64,000 nt of DNA from Streptomyces sp. NBC_01471. GTDB taxonomy: Bacteria; Actinomycetota; Actinomycetes; Streptomycetales; Streptomycetaceae. This document shows, one piece after another, positions 43,938 to 52,177 of the stretch. The notes under the pieces were generated by a model. That model did not search any database. It was not told the origin of the DNA and was given only the letters and a program-made list of their open reading frames with translations. Positions within the stretch are counted from its first letter, which is position 1; each line of letters begins with the position of its first letter. The translations under genes and the position numbers were made by a program. The stretch covers positions 7,495,501 to 7,559,500 of the forward strand of contig NZ_CP109450.1 in the NCBI RefSeq assembly GCF_041438865.1, written 5' to 3'.

Positions 43938-44195
43938 GTGAGCGAGGGCAGCGCGGAGACCGTGGCGAGGGTCGGCGCCTCGGTCTCCGGCTCCGCCGCG
44001 CTCGCCGGTACGGAGTTCTCGGGTGAGGCACCGAAGCCGTCCTCAGGAACGGGTGGCACAGGTATACGTCACCGGCCTCCCCGGTGGCGGCCCGCTCCCA
44101 AGGGCTGTCCGGGCGATCACCATCGAGTGCCGCGGTCGGCCGCCCGGCCTGTGGAAACCGAGTCGCCGTCCGGGCCCAGCCCTCTCGCGACGTAG
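43938..44195 (+). pseudogene. Possible truncated N-terminus of hydrolase gene after alr
   Basis: GTG 43938 has one of the best ribosome sites in the window (GGGGAGGGG five bases upstream). The first 26 codons read VSEGSAETVARVGASVSGSA and onward, similar from memory to the N-terminus of the alpha/beta hydrolase that normally follows alr in Streptomyces. After about 30 codons the sequence becomes Pro/Arg-rich nonsense and the frame runs into the 3' end of paaX. It is read as a gene cut by a rearrangement; a short real peptide cannot be excluded. Confidence 0.35.
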
Positions 44196-45052
44196 GCGCG
44201 CGCGCCGTCCTCCAGCCGGGACTGGAGCGTGAAGAACAACTCGGCGGCCCGGATCCCGACCCAGCGGTCCGGAAGCAGCTCCGCCGGGAGCCCGGGATCG
44301 AGGTACGGGAGCTGCCGCCAGTCGGTGAGCACGCGGACGTAGTCCACGAACGCGTCACGCTCGGCCGGCCCGGTGCCTGTTCCGCCGTGGTCGTCGGCGC
44401 GGGCCGGCAGGCCCTCCAGTACCCCCGCGTGCTTCCGTACGAACTCGCCGTACAGAAGCTCCAGTTGGTCGAGATCCCACCACTGCCGGACCTTCTCGTC
44501 CAGCGGGCCGAACGCCAGGTGGTCCGCGTGGAAGAGGTCCGCGTAGCCGTCCAGTTCCAGGCGGCGCAGCATTTCGGCTGTGGCGTCGTAGAGATGCGCG
44601 GGCGCGATGTAGACCCCCGCGGAGGCCGTGCCGAACCCGAGCCTGGTCAGCCGGGAGCGCATCAGGTGCCGCTTGCTGCGCTCGGACTCCGGTACCGAGA
44701 AGACCGCGAGCAGCCACCCGTCGGCCGGTGTCGCGCGATCCCGGCGGAAGATCCGGTGGTCGCCCTCCCGCAGGACCGAAAGGCCTTCGTCGGAGAGTGC
44801 GTACCCGGCCGAGCCGCCCCGCCGTTCGGCCCGCAGGAGCCCCCGCCGTTTCAGCCGGGAGATCGACGACCGTACGGCGGGAGCCTCGATTCCCAGGTCC
44901 GCGAGCAGCCCGATCAGGGTGGCCACCGAGAGCCAGCCGCCCTCGGTCCTGGAGTACAGGCCGTACACCGTCACGATGAACTGGCGCGGCTGCGCGGAAC
45001 CCGCTGCGGGCTCCCCCTTCGCGGGTTCGTCCGCTTCTGCTGCGATCGTCAC
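44117..45052 (-). CDS. PaaX family transcriptional regulator
   Basis: 311-aa GntR-like winged-helix repressor of the PaaX family, whose type member senses phenylacetyl-CoA. The N-terminal domain (about 22-95; FIVTVYGLYSR, VRSSISRLKRRGLLRAERR) precedes the PaaX central and C-terminal domains (WLLAVFSVPESERSKRHLMR, AGVYIAPAHLYDA, LLYGEFVRKHAGVLEGLP, LPAELLPDRWVG). GTG 45052 follows a -10-like hexamer by six bases. There are no phenylacetate genes in the window. It converges on alr. Confidence 0.88.
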   Translation of the reverse strand: MTIAAEADEPAKGEPAAGSAQPRQFIVTVYGLYSRTEGGWLSVATLIGLLADLGIEAPAVRSSISRLKRRGLLRAERRGGSAGYALSDEGLSVLREGDHRIFRRDRATPADGWLLAVFSVPESERSKRHLMRSRLTRLGFGTASAGVYIAPAHLYDATAEMLRRLELDGYADLFHADHLAFGPLDEKVRQWWDLDQLELLYGEFVRKHAGVLEGLPARADDHGGTGTGPAERDAFVDYVRVLTDWRQLPYLDPGLPAELLPDRWVGIRAAELFFTLQSRLEDGARAYVARGLGPDGDSVSTGRAADRGTRW

Positions 45053-45064
45053 CCGGGGAGGTTA
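45053..45064 (-). promoter_or_regulatory. -10 hexamer, probable leaderless start of paaX-like gene
   Basis: On the minus strand TAACCT (45064-45059) ends six bases before GTG 45052. The flanking CCCCGG is not a ribosome site. Confidence 0.4.
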
Positions 45065-45273
45065 TCAACGGGGCCGGTCGCAGGCCGTGCCGGTGATCAT
45101 TCCGCCCGCTCGCGCAGGTGTCCGGTCGGGGAGGAGGCGGACTGCGGACGTGGCGGACCGGGAGGCCGGCGGTGGGGCCGGCGGCCGGTGGAATCCTGCG
45201 GCGCCCCGCTCCGTTGATCCGCCGCGGGTCTACGATGTCGTTCTTCCGCGGGCTGCTGCGTCAGGAGGCCGGT

Positions 45274-46491
45274 GTGCCGGACAAGAAGACCGTACGCCGT
45301 TCGCGCCGTGTGCTGATCGCGGGCTGTGTGGCGACGGCTGTCGCGCTGGCGCTCGCGGGTGCCGGAGCCGCCGGGCTGCTGAGCGGCCACGGACCGTCCG
45401 CCGCCGGGCCCTCCGACGGTCTGCCGCACACCGGTGTCGACGCGTCGGCGGGCAGCTGCGGAACGGGCTGGCGCGACCCGCGCCCCGGCACCCAGGTCTT
45501 CGATGTGCACAACACGTCGAGCACGCCGGTCGAGGTGTATCTGAAGGACGCGGCGAGCGGCGCCGTGTACGGCGAGGTGGAGGGGCTCGGGCCCGGCACC
45601 ACCCGGGCGCTCCGGGTGACCATCGCGGCCGGTTCGTACGCCTTCGGCTGTTTCCCCGACGACGCGGCCTCCGTCACGGGTCCCACCGTGCGGGTACGGG
45701 GCGCCGGCGGCGGCAGCGGTCCCGCGGCGGTGCCCGTCAGCCAGCACGATCTGATCCCGCCGACGCTGAGCTACCAGAAGTGGGTCACGGGCCGGATGGG
45801 GTCGCTCGTCGGCGCCACGCGGAAACTCGACACCGCGGTCCAGGCGGGTGACTCCGCGTCGGCGAGGACGGCCTGGCTCACGGCGCACCTCGCATACGAA
45901 CGGCTGGGCGCCGCCTACGGCGCGTTCGGCGACGCCGACGCTGCGATCAACGGAACGACCGCGGGCCTGGCCGGCGGCGTTCACGACCATGACTTCACCG
46001 GTTTCCACCGCATCGAGTACGGGCTGTGGCACAGCGAGTCCGCCACCGCTCTGCGCCCGTTCGCCGACCGGCTGGTCAAGGACGTACGGGCGCTGCGCAC
46101 GGCGTGGCGACAGGCCCGGATGGACCCCCTCGACCTCGGGCTGCGCGCGCACGAAATCCTGGAGAACACCGTGCAGTTCGAGCTCACGGGCCGCACCGAC
46201 TACGGCAGCGGCAGCAACCTCGCGACGGCCCGTGCCAATCTCGACGGCACCAGGGTGGTCCTCTCCCGGCTGCGCCCGGTGCTCACCGGCAGGTATCCGC
46301 GGCTGGAACAGCTGGACGGTGAGCTCGGCCGGACGGGGGCGGTGCTGGACCGTCAGGAGCACGGCGGCCACTGGACTCCGCCCGCCCGGCTCGGCCGCGC
46401 CCAGCGCGAGAAGGTGAACGCGGCCGTGAGCGGACTGGTGGAGCGACTCGCGGACATCGCGGCTCTCTGCGACGTACGCCGGTCGTCCTGA
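45274..46491 (+). CDS. EfeO/EfeM family iron-uptake protein (cupredoxin plus M75)
   Basis: 405-aa exported protein from GTG 45274, which has GGAGG five bases upstream; the in-frame ATG at 45235 is possible. A signal or anchor segment (about 10-35) is followed by a cupredoxin-like domain (about 55-140; FDVHNTSSTPVEVYLKD, YAFGCFPDD) and an imelysin/M75 helical domain (about 150-400) with the metal-site motif GFHRIEYGLWHS and HEILENTVQFELTG. In EfeUOB this protein captures ferrous or ferric iron at the membrane for EfeU. Neither EfeU nor the EfeB peroxidase is adjacent, so the system is incomplete here. Confidence 0.85.
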   Translation: MPDKKTVRRSRRVLIAGCVATAVALALAGAGAAGLLSGHGPSAAGPSDGLPHTGVDASAGSCGTGWRDPRPGTQVFDVHNTSSTPVEVYLKDAASGAVYGEVEGLGPGTTRALRVTIAAGSYAFGCFPDDAASVTGPTVRVRGAGGGSGPAAVPVSQHDLIPPTLSYQKWVTGRMGSLVGATRKLDTAVQAGDSASARTAWLTAHLAYERLGAAYGAFGDADAAINGTTAGLAGGVHDHDFTGFHRIEYGLWHSESATALRPFADRLVKDVRALRTAWRQARMDPLDLGLRAHEILENTVQFELTGRTDYGSGSNLATARANLDGTRVVLSRLRPVLTGRYPRLEQLDGELGRTGAVLDRQEHGGHWTPPARLGRAQREKVNAAVSGLVERLADIAALCDVRRSS

Positions 46492-46740
46492 TCCATTGAC
46501 CTTCCTGAACGCCCGTCCCGGCGCGTCGTCCTGAGCCGCCGACCTGACGGGCTTTCTTGAGGGGCTGTCCTGAGGGATCGTCCGATCGGCTCTGCACAGG
46601 GAGCCGTCTCAGCGGTGTTTGCTCAATTTTGTGGTCCCATCGGACGCCAGATGTTCACTCCCGTGCCATGGTGATGCATCGTGTGCATGTTGAGAGGTGC
46701 ATGACAGGGTGCACCGGCCGGCACCGGAAGGCGGAACCGC
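46492..46740. promoter_or_regulatory. Upstream region of phospholipase C-type gene with GTGCAT repeats
   Basis: Contains GATGCATC (46673-46680), GTGCAT (46683-46688), GTGCAT (46697-46702) and GTGCAC (46709-46714) at 10- to 14-base steps close to the start codon, and a lone GTTCAC (46653-46658) that resembles one unit of a Streptomyces PHO box. A second correctly phased PHO unit is not visible, so phosphate control is only a possibility. Confidence 0.3.
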
Positions 46741-48594
46741 ATGGGCACCAAGGGCAGAGGAGCAGGCGCGCGCCGCTGGGGAGCGCTGGCCGGCGCCGCC
46801 GCGCTGACCGTTCTCGGCGGCGCCGCACCCGTCTGGGCCACGGCGCCCGCCGCAGCGCACCACGGCAGTTCCACGGCGACGCCGATCAAACACCTGGTGG
46901 TGCTCTTCGACGAGAACATCTCCTTCGACCACTACTTCGCGACCTACCCGAAGGCCGCGAACACCGACGGTACGAAGTTCACCCCGTCCCCGCACACGCC
47001 CCGGGACATCGACAATCTCCGTACGGCCGGTCTGCTCGACAAGAACCCCAACCAGTACCTGCCCAAGCGGCTCAGCCCCGACCAGGCCATGACGTGCGAC
47101 CAGAACCACTCGTACGGTCCGGAGCAGTACGCGTACAACGGCGGCAGGGCCGACAAGTTCGTGGAGAACACCGACTCGGGCAAGTGCTCGGGCAACCTCT
47201 TCGGCGAACCCGGCCTCGCGATGGACTACTTCGACGGCAACACCGTCACCGCGATGTGGAACTACGCCCAGCACTACGCCCTCAACGACAACTCCTTCGG
47301 CTCGGCATACGGTCCTTCGACACCCGGTGCCATCGAGCTGGTCTCGGGCCAGACGCACGGAGTGGTGTCCACCGATCCGGCCTCGTCCACCGAGCACCCC
47401 GAGCGGACCGACAAGCCCGATCCCGCAGCGGTCGCGTCGCCCGACGCGCACGGGGTCGGCACCATGATCACCGATCCGGACCCGGCCTACGACGACTGCT
47501 CGGGCAACGACCACACCAGTAAGTCCTCCCTCGCCGAGCTGGGCGGCAAGAACATCGGCGACCGCCTCAACGAGAAGAACGTCAGCTGGGGCTGGTTCCA
47601 GGGCGGCTTCCGGCCGAGCACCCCGTGGGACGGCACCTCGGACCATCTCGCCGAGTGCGGCGGCACCACGCACGCGAACGTCGGCGGCGAGCAGGTCGTG
47701 GACTACAGCCCGCACCACGACCCGTTCCAGTACTACCGGTCGACGGCGAACCCGCACCACGTGGCCCCGAAGTCGGTCGCCGAGATCGGCCACGCCGGAC
47801 AGGCAAACCACAACTACGACCTGACGGACTTCGACGCAGCCCTCACATCGGGCAACCTGCCGTCGGTGAGCTTCCTCAAGGCGCCCGCCTACCAGGACGG
47901 GCACGCCGGATACTCCGACCCCACCGACGAACAGGACTTCCTGATCGGCCAGATCAACAAGATCCAGCAGTCCCCGCAGTGGAAGGACACGGCGGTCGTC
48001 CTCGCCTACGACGACTCGGACGGCTGGTACGACCACGTGTACGCCGCGCCGCGCAACGGCTCGCAGGACACGAGCAAGCAGACGAACGGCAAAACGGTGG
48101 ACTCACCGGCGTGCCGGAAGGGGCCGAAGGCGGCCGGGGGCTATGCCGACCGGTGCGGGCCGGGCGCCCGGCAGCCGCTGATGGTCATCTCTCCGTACGG
48201 CAAGGTCAACAAGGTCGACCACACCCGCACCGAGCAGACCTCCATCATCAAGTTCGTCGAGGAGAACTGGCACACCGGCCGCATCGGGGACCATTCGTTC
48301 GACACCCGGGCCGGGTCGCTGGCCGGGATGCTCGACTTCCGTCATCCCAACGGCAAGCAGGTACTGCTGAACAAGGACGGCTCAGTCAAGTCGGCCGGCC
48401 CGATCCGGCCGGTGGCACCGGCCGCCGCTGAGATCACCGACCCGCAGCGGCAGGGCGTGGCCATCCAGGAGCTCTCCGGGAGCGCCAGCGACCGGCCCGG
48501 ACTGCTGACCGCCGGGGTGCTGGCGGCCGTGGTGGTCGGTGGTGCGGGTGTCGTGCTCGCGGTCCGCCGCCGCTCCGGCCGGGGCGCGGCCTGA
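46741..48594 (+). CDS. Secreted phospholipase C-type phosphoesterase, membrane anchored
   Basis: 617-aa alkaline phosphatase-superfamily enzyme of the phospholipase C/acid phosphatase group. A signal peptide ends near AAAHH (about 40). The metal-binding start IKHLVVLFDENISFDHYFAT (about 48-67) has the usual E-N-x-S-F-D-H signature. Further elements are VSFLKAPAYQDGHAGYSDP, VVLAYDDSDGWYDHV (metal Asp/His) and EQTSIIKFVEENW (about 496-508). A C-terminal helix (about 590-610) followed by RRRSGRG anchors it to the membrane. It should release phosphate or head groups from phospholipids or other esters outside the cell. Confidence 0.9.
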   Translation: MGTKGRGAGARRWGALAGAAALTVLGGAAPVWATAPAAAHHGSSTATPIKHLVVLFDENISFDHYFATYPKAANTDGTKFTPSPHTPRDIDNLRTAGLLDKNPNQYLPKRLSPDQAMTCDQNHSYGPEQYAYNGGRADKFVENTDSGKCSGNLFGEPGLAMDYFDGNTVTAMWNYAQHYALNDNSFGSAYGPSTPGAIELVSGQTHGVVSTDPASSTEHPERTDKPDPAAVASPDAHGVGTMITDPDPAYDDCSGNDHTSKSSLAELGGKNIGDRLNEKNVSWGWFQGGFRPSTPWDGTSDHLAECGGTTHANVGGEQVVDYSPHHDPFQYYRSTANPHHVAPKSVAEIGHAGQANHNYDLTDFDAALTSGNLPSVSFLKAPAYQDGHAGYSDPTDEQDFLIGQINKIQQSPQWKDTAVVLAYDDSDGWYDHVYAAPRNGSQDTSKQTNGKTVDSPACRKGPKAAGGYADRCGPGARQPLMVISPYGKVNKVDHTRTEQTSIIKFVEENWHTGRIGDHSFDTRAGSLAGMLDFRHPNGKQVLLNKDGSVKSAGPIRPVAPAAAEITDPQRQGVAIQELSGSASDRPGLLTAGVLAAVVVGGAGVVLAVRRRSGRGAA

Positions 48595-48607
48595 GCCGTA
48601 CGGCATG

Positions 48608-48646
48608 GCGCCGGGGACCGGGCCACGGCGGCCCGGTCCCCGGCGC
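48608..48646. terminator. 17-bp perfect hairpin between convergent genes
   Basis: GCGCCGGGGACCGGGCC (48608-48624) is perfectly complementary to 48630-48646 with a 5-base loop. It lies 14 bases after the phosphoesterase stop and 39 bases from the end of the convergent LppX-like gene, so it should terminate both. It is the longest perfect stem I found in the window. Confidence 0.85.
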
Positions 48647-48684
48647 ATCTGTTCGGCAGGCACCCGGGTCTGCCCCGGGCTCTC

Positions 48685-49437
48685 TCAGGTGGAGCCGGCC
48701 GGACCGACCTGGGTCCGCAGCCTGGAGATGTCCACCGCCTGGTCGGGCGACGGTGTGCTCGACGGTACGGGTTTGTCGAATCCGGAGAACCCGACGGTGG
48801 CCAGGGTGGTCTTGTCCTTGGCCTTCACCGTGACCTGGACGGGGTAGGGCTTGCCGTGTGTCGCCACGTACAGGGTCTCCAGCCGGCCGCCGCGCACCCC
48901 GCTGACCGGGACGACGTCGATTCCGTGGAGCTTCGTCTGCTTGCCCTTGGTCAGCGGACCACCGGCCGAAGTGCCCGATTCCGTGCTCGTCTTGAGGAAC
49001 GAGTCCAGATCGCAGACCTTCGCGAGGCCCTGCAGCGGCAGGTCGCTGGACGACCCTTCGAGATAGCGCCCGTTGAGGACGGCCTCGGCGGCGCTGCCGC
49101 CCGGCACCTGGTTCTTCCAGAACGCGGCGTCCGGCTTGATCCAGACCTTGCCGCCCCGCTTGATGATCTCGACGGAGCCCTGGCTGCCCAGGCTCACCGA
49201 GCCCCGGCAGTTGGCCTGCCGGTCGAGGGTGAGGTCCATGGTCGTGGGGGTGCCCCTCGACCCGAATCTCCCGTGCACACTGATGTGCAGCGATGAGGTC
49301 CCGAAGAGGGCGTCATGTGCCTTGTTGGCGATCTCCTGGGCCGGCAGCGATCCTGTCCCGCCGTCCGCCACGGCTGAGCTGCCCGCGGCGATCGTCAGAA
49401 CGACTGCCGCCGCACCCGCTGCCAGTGGCTTGGCCAT
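48685..49437 (-). CDS. LppX/LprG-like exported protein
   Basis: 250-aa exported protein resembling the LppX_LprAFG/LolA-like family, which binds lipids in a curved beta-sheet cavity. The signal peptide (about 1-25) lacks a lipobox Cys, so unlike mycobacterial LppX it should be secreted and not lipid-anchored. Supporting pieces are SSLHISVHGRF (about 50-60), TMDLTLDRQANCRGSVSL, VWIKPDAAFWKNQ and PYPVQVTVKAK near the C-terminus. Ligand unknown; monocistronic. Confidence 0.75.
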   Translation of the reverse strand: MAKPLAAGAAAVVLTIAAGSSAVADGGTGSLPAQEIANKAHDALFGTSSLHISVHGRFGSRGTPTTMDLTLDRQANCRGSVSLGSQGSVEIIKRGGKVWIKPDAAFWKNQVPGGSAAEAVLNGRYLEGSSSDLPLQGLAKVCDLDSFLKTSTESGTSAGGPLTKGKQTKLHGIDVVPVSGVRGGRLETLYVATHGKPYPVQVTVKAKDKTTLATVGFSGFDKPVPSSTPSPDQAVDISRLRTQVGPAGST

Positions 49438-49595
49438 GCGGTGTCCTGTCAACGTCGCCTCCTGCAGATGTGCCTGGTCAGGCCGGTGAGACGTACACGA
49501 CGAGGCTACGCCCGCCATGCGTGTGACGCACGGCGGGCGCAGTGGGGGCGGTCGAGGGGCGGTCAGCGGGCGGTCAGGCCCGGTGACCGAGGCGG

Positions 49596-51977
49596 TCACC
49601 CGGTGTACGCCTCCAGCTCGGAGAGCTGTGCGGCCGGCCAGCCGGTGTTGGCGGTGACGGTGACCCGCAGATAGCGGACCGCCGTCCCCGGCAGGGTGAG
49701 CGTGACAGTGTTGCCGCTCGCCGGGTCGAAGGTGTGGTCCGCCGAGGCCTTGAGCGTGCTGTACGAGGAGTTGTCGGTACTGCCCGACACGCTCAGGGTC
49801 TGGGTACGGGTGGCCCACGCGGCCGACGGGGGAAGTTTCAGCACGACCCGCTTCACGGCTTTCGCCGCTCCGAGGTCCACCGTGAGGGTCTGCGGGAAGG
49901 CGTGGTTCGTGCTCTCCCAGTACGTGTCGGCGCTGCCGTCGACCGCCTTGGCCGCCGTGTAGACATCGGCGTGGCCGGAATCGGTGACCGGGCGGCCCTT
50001 GGCGAGGTTGCCGGGGTCGGCGGGCGGAGTCGTGGGCGGGTCGGTGGGCGGCGTGGTCGGGGGATCGGTCGGCGGGTCGGTCGGTGTGCCGCCGCCCTGC
50101 GGGACACCGCCGTTGGTCCACACCGGGGTGGGCCAGGTGCCGGTGCAGACCGGCGGGTCGGCGTACCAGCCGGAGTTACCGGCGCCCTGGGTGATCTCGA
50201 AACCGGAACCGATGCAGTTGTGGATCGGGTTCGGCTGCGCGATATGGGTGGCGGTGACATTGGTGAACGAGGCCGTGCCGGGTGCCTGGATCTGGAGTGC
50301 GTACGTCCCGGCGCCGTCGATCTTCACATTCTTGAAGTGCAGGCCGTTCGTCGCGCCCTCGATCAGCATGATCGCGGCGTACGAGCTGTCCAGGATCTCG
50401 CTGTCGGTGATGTTGATGTTGCCGTTCACCGGTTCGTTCAGGCCGCTGAACCAGACGGCGCCCACTCCGAACTGCCAGTTGAAGTCGTTGTTCCCGGTCC
50501 TGATCAGGGTGTTGCGCGCGGCCGTGGTGGTACCTGAAACGGCCGTTCCCTGGCCGGAGTTGACGCCGGGGTAGCGGTTGGCGATGTGCAGGCCGCCTCC
50601 GTTGGTGATGGTGTCCGCCATCACGTTGTCGGAGATGGTGATGTCCTTGCCGCCGTAGGTCACGATGTTGTTCGCGAGGATCGGCAGGACCACGGTGTTG
50701 AACGTGAACTTGTTGTTGACGTTCGGGATGTTCTCCGCCCACATGGCCAGACCGTCGTCACCGGTGTTGCGTACGAAGGTGTTGGTGACGGTGGAGTTGG
50801 TGACACCCATGTGGAAATTGACGCCGTCCGCCGTCTGGTCGAGGATGCGGCTGTTCTTGATGGTGAAGTTGTCCATCGGGCCGTCCATCCAGGCGCCGAC
50901 CTTGGTGTGCTGCATCCACACGTCGTCGACCGTGGAGTCCGAGAGGGCGCCGCCGACCGCGTTGACCTGGTCGTTGTCCTCACGCTCGCGGATGTCACCC
51001 ATGATGGCGAAGTCCTTGAGGGTGACGCCGCTGCTGCCGCCAGCCGACGCGTACTTCCCGTAGACGCCGACGGCCTTGCTGCGGTCGGTCGGGTCGCGCC
51101 CGGTCAGCACGCTGTACCAGGGGCCCGCCCCGGCCAGTGTCACCTTGTCGACCACGATGTGGTCCCGCACCTGGAAGGTGCCCTGCGGGATGTACACCGT
51201 CTTGCCCTGCGCCTTGCCCGCGTCCACGGCCGCCTGGATCCTGGCGGTCGAATCGGCGGCCCCGGTCGGGTCGGCGCCGAAGTCGCTCACCACGTCCAGC
51301 GCGCCCGCGGGCTTGGAGATCGGCGCGGCCACCTGCTCGAAGTCGGCCAGGTCGATGGTGAACGTGGGGGACTGCGCGGTCGACGAGACCTGGAGGCGGA
51401 TCTTGGTCCCGGCCGGCAGGGTCGAGCCGAACATGGTGCGCGTCTCGTCGTAGAAGTGGTGCGGGTTGGTGTCACCGGGGTTGTTGTTGAAGGGGTAACC
51501 GCCGTAGTACCAGCTGTACTTCGAGGTGACCGGCACACTCTTGAGCTGGTTGCCGTTGACCTTCAGATCGATGGATGCGTCCCGCCCCGCCCCGTCCGAC
51601 GTGTCGGGCAGTGAGTACCGGAAGGACATCGCGTTCGCCGGCGCGGTGAGCGTGAACTCCACGTACTCGCCGGTCGCGTCGAGTGTCACCGCCTGACGCC
51701 CGGACGCCTCCGACGGCAGGTGTCCGTAGAGGCGGTCGGGGCCGATCAGGGTGCCGTTGGTGGCGGCGTACTCGGCCTCCTGTTCCTTGAACGGCACGGT
51801 GGCTCCCCGGCCGGAAACACCGACGGGGGAGGGGGCCGGCACCCCCGCCGCCCGGGCGGCGGGGGCACTGGAGAGCACCACTGCTGCGGCCGTTCCGGCC
51901 ACCGCGAGTGCCATGGAGAGCGATGCGGAGAGGCCGCGGCGGAGCAGGCGGCGTCTTGGGGGAGGTGTCACAGACAT
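49596..51977 (-). CDS. Secreted beta-helix glycanase, GH87 (alpha-1,3-glucanase)-like
   Basis: 793-aa secreted enzyme. Order: signal peptide (about 1-43), CBM6/35-like domain (about 60-210), parallel beta-helix catalytic domain (about 228-640), PT-rich linker (TPTDPPTDPPTTPPTDPP, about 640-662), and discoidin F5/8 type C domain (about 665-793). The helix begins VVSDFGADPTGAADST; acidic residues expected of GH87 occur in DQTADGVNF and NTGDDGLAMW. GH87 enzymes cut alpha-1,3-glucan (mycodextran, fungal wall). AAGGACGT precedes ATG 51977. It follows the uronide operon on the same strand but with a 200-base gap. GH87 is the best fit; a related glycan-binding helix is the alternative. Confidence 0.75.
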   Translation of the reverse strand: MSVTPPPRRRLLRRGLSASLSMALAVAGTAAAVVLSSAPAARAAGVPAPSPVGVSGRGATVPFKEQEAEYAATNGTLIGPDRLYGHLPSEASGRQAVTLDATGEYVEFTLTAPANAMSFRYSLPDTSDGAGRDASIDLKVNGNQLKSVPVTSKYSWYYGGYPFNNNPGDTNPHHFYDETRTMFGSTLPAGTKIRLQVSSTAQSPTFTIDLADFEQVAAPISKPAGALDVVSDFGADPTGAADSTARIQAAVDAGKAQGKTVYIPQGTFQVRDHIVVDKVTLAGAGPWYSVLTGRDPTDRSKAVGVYGKYASAGGSSGVTLKDFAIMGDIREREDNDQVNAVGGALSDSTVDDVWMQHTKVGAWMDGPMDNFTIKNSRILDQTADGVNFHMGVTNSTVTNTFVRNTGDDGLAMWAENIPNVNNKFTFNTVVLPILANNIVTYGGKDITISDNVMADTITNGGGLHIANRYPGVNSGQGTAVSGTTTAARNTLIRTGNNDFNWQFGVGAVWFSGLNEPVNGNINITDSEILDSSYAAIMLIEGATNGLHFKNVKIDGAGTYALQIQAPGTASFTNVTATHIAQPNPIHNCIGSGFEITQGAGNSGWYADPPVCTGTWPTPVWTNGGVPQGGGTPTDPPTDPPTTPPTDPPTTPPADPGNLAKGRPVTDSGHADVYTAAKAVDGSADTYWESTNHAFPQTLTVDLGAAKAVKRVVLKLPPSAAWATRTQTLSVSGSTDNSSYSTLKASADHTFDPASGNTVTLTLPGTAVRYLRVTVTANTGWPAAQLSELEAYTG
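50022..50095. repeat. Short tandem repeats encoding PT-rich linker
   Basis: GGCGGGTCGGT-type units are repeated with slight changes, encoding Thr/Pro/Asp repeats in the linker of the beta-helix glycanase on the minus strand. Such stretches can vary in copy number. Confidence 0.6.
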
Positions 51978-52177
51978 ACGTCCTTGCGGCTCGTCGGGAC
52001 TCTGCGGACGCCGAAAGGCTAGGAGCGGTTCCGCAGGAAGTCTATGAGTCTGCGCAAGAAACCACGGTCCACACGCAAAATGACGACTGTGGTGTGGTGT
52101 CGGACTGGTGCATATCGGGGCTGGTTCCTCAACTGCTCTCGAAAGAGCGGTAGTTGTGAGCTACCCCAGTCGGGTTG
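51978..52177. other. Gap between uronide operon and beta-helix gene
   Basis: Two hairpins lie near the operon end: GCTCT/AGAGC (about 52134-52147) and GGTAG/CTACC (about 52149-52165), with a wider GCGGTAG/CTACCGC pair crossing the stop codon. They may end the nine-gene transcript. Towards the lower coordinates the region should hold the promoter for the beta-helix glycanase; TAGACT on the minus strand (about 52038-52043) is a candidate -10. Confidence 0.4.

Noticed and set aside
46653..46670. PHO box upstream of the phosphoesterase
   Set aside because: Only one GTTCAC-like unit; the 11-base direct repeat needed for PhoP is missing.
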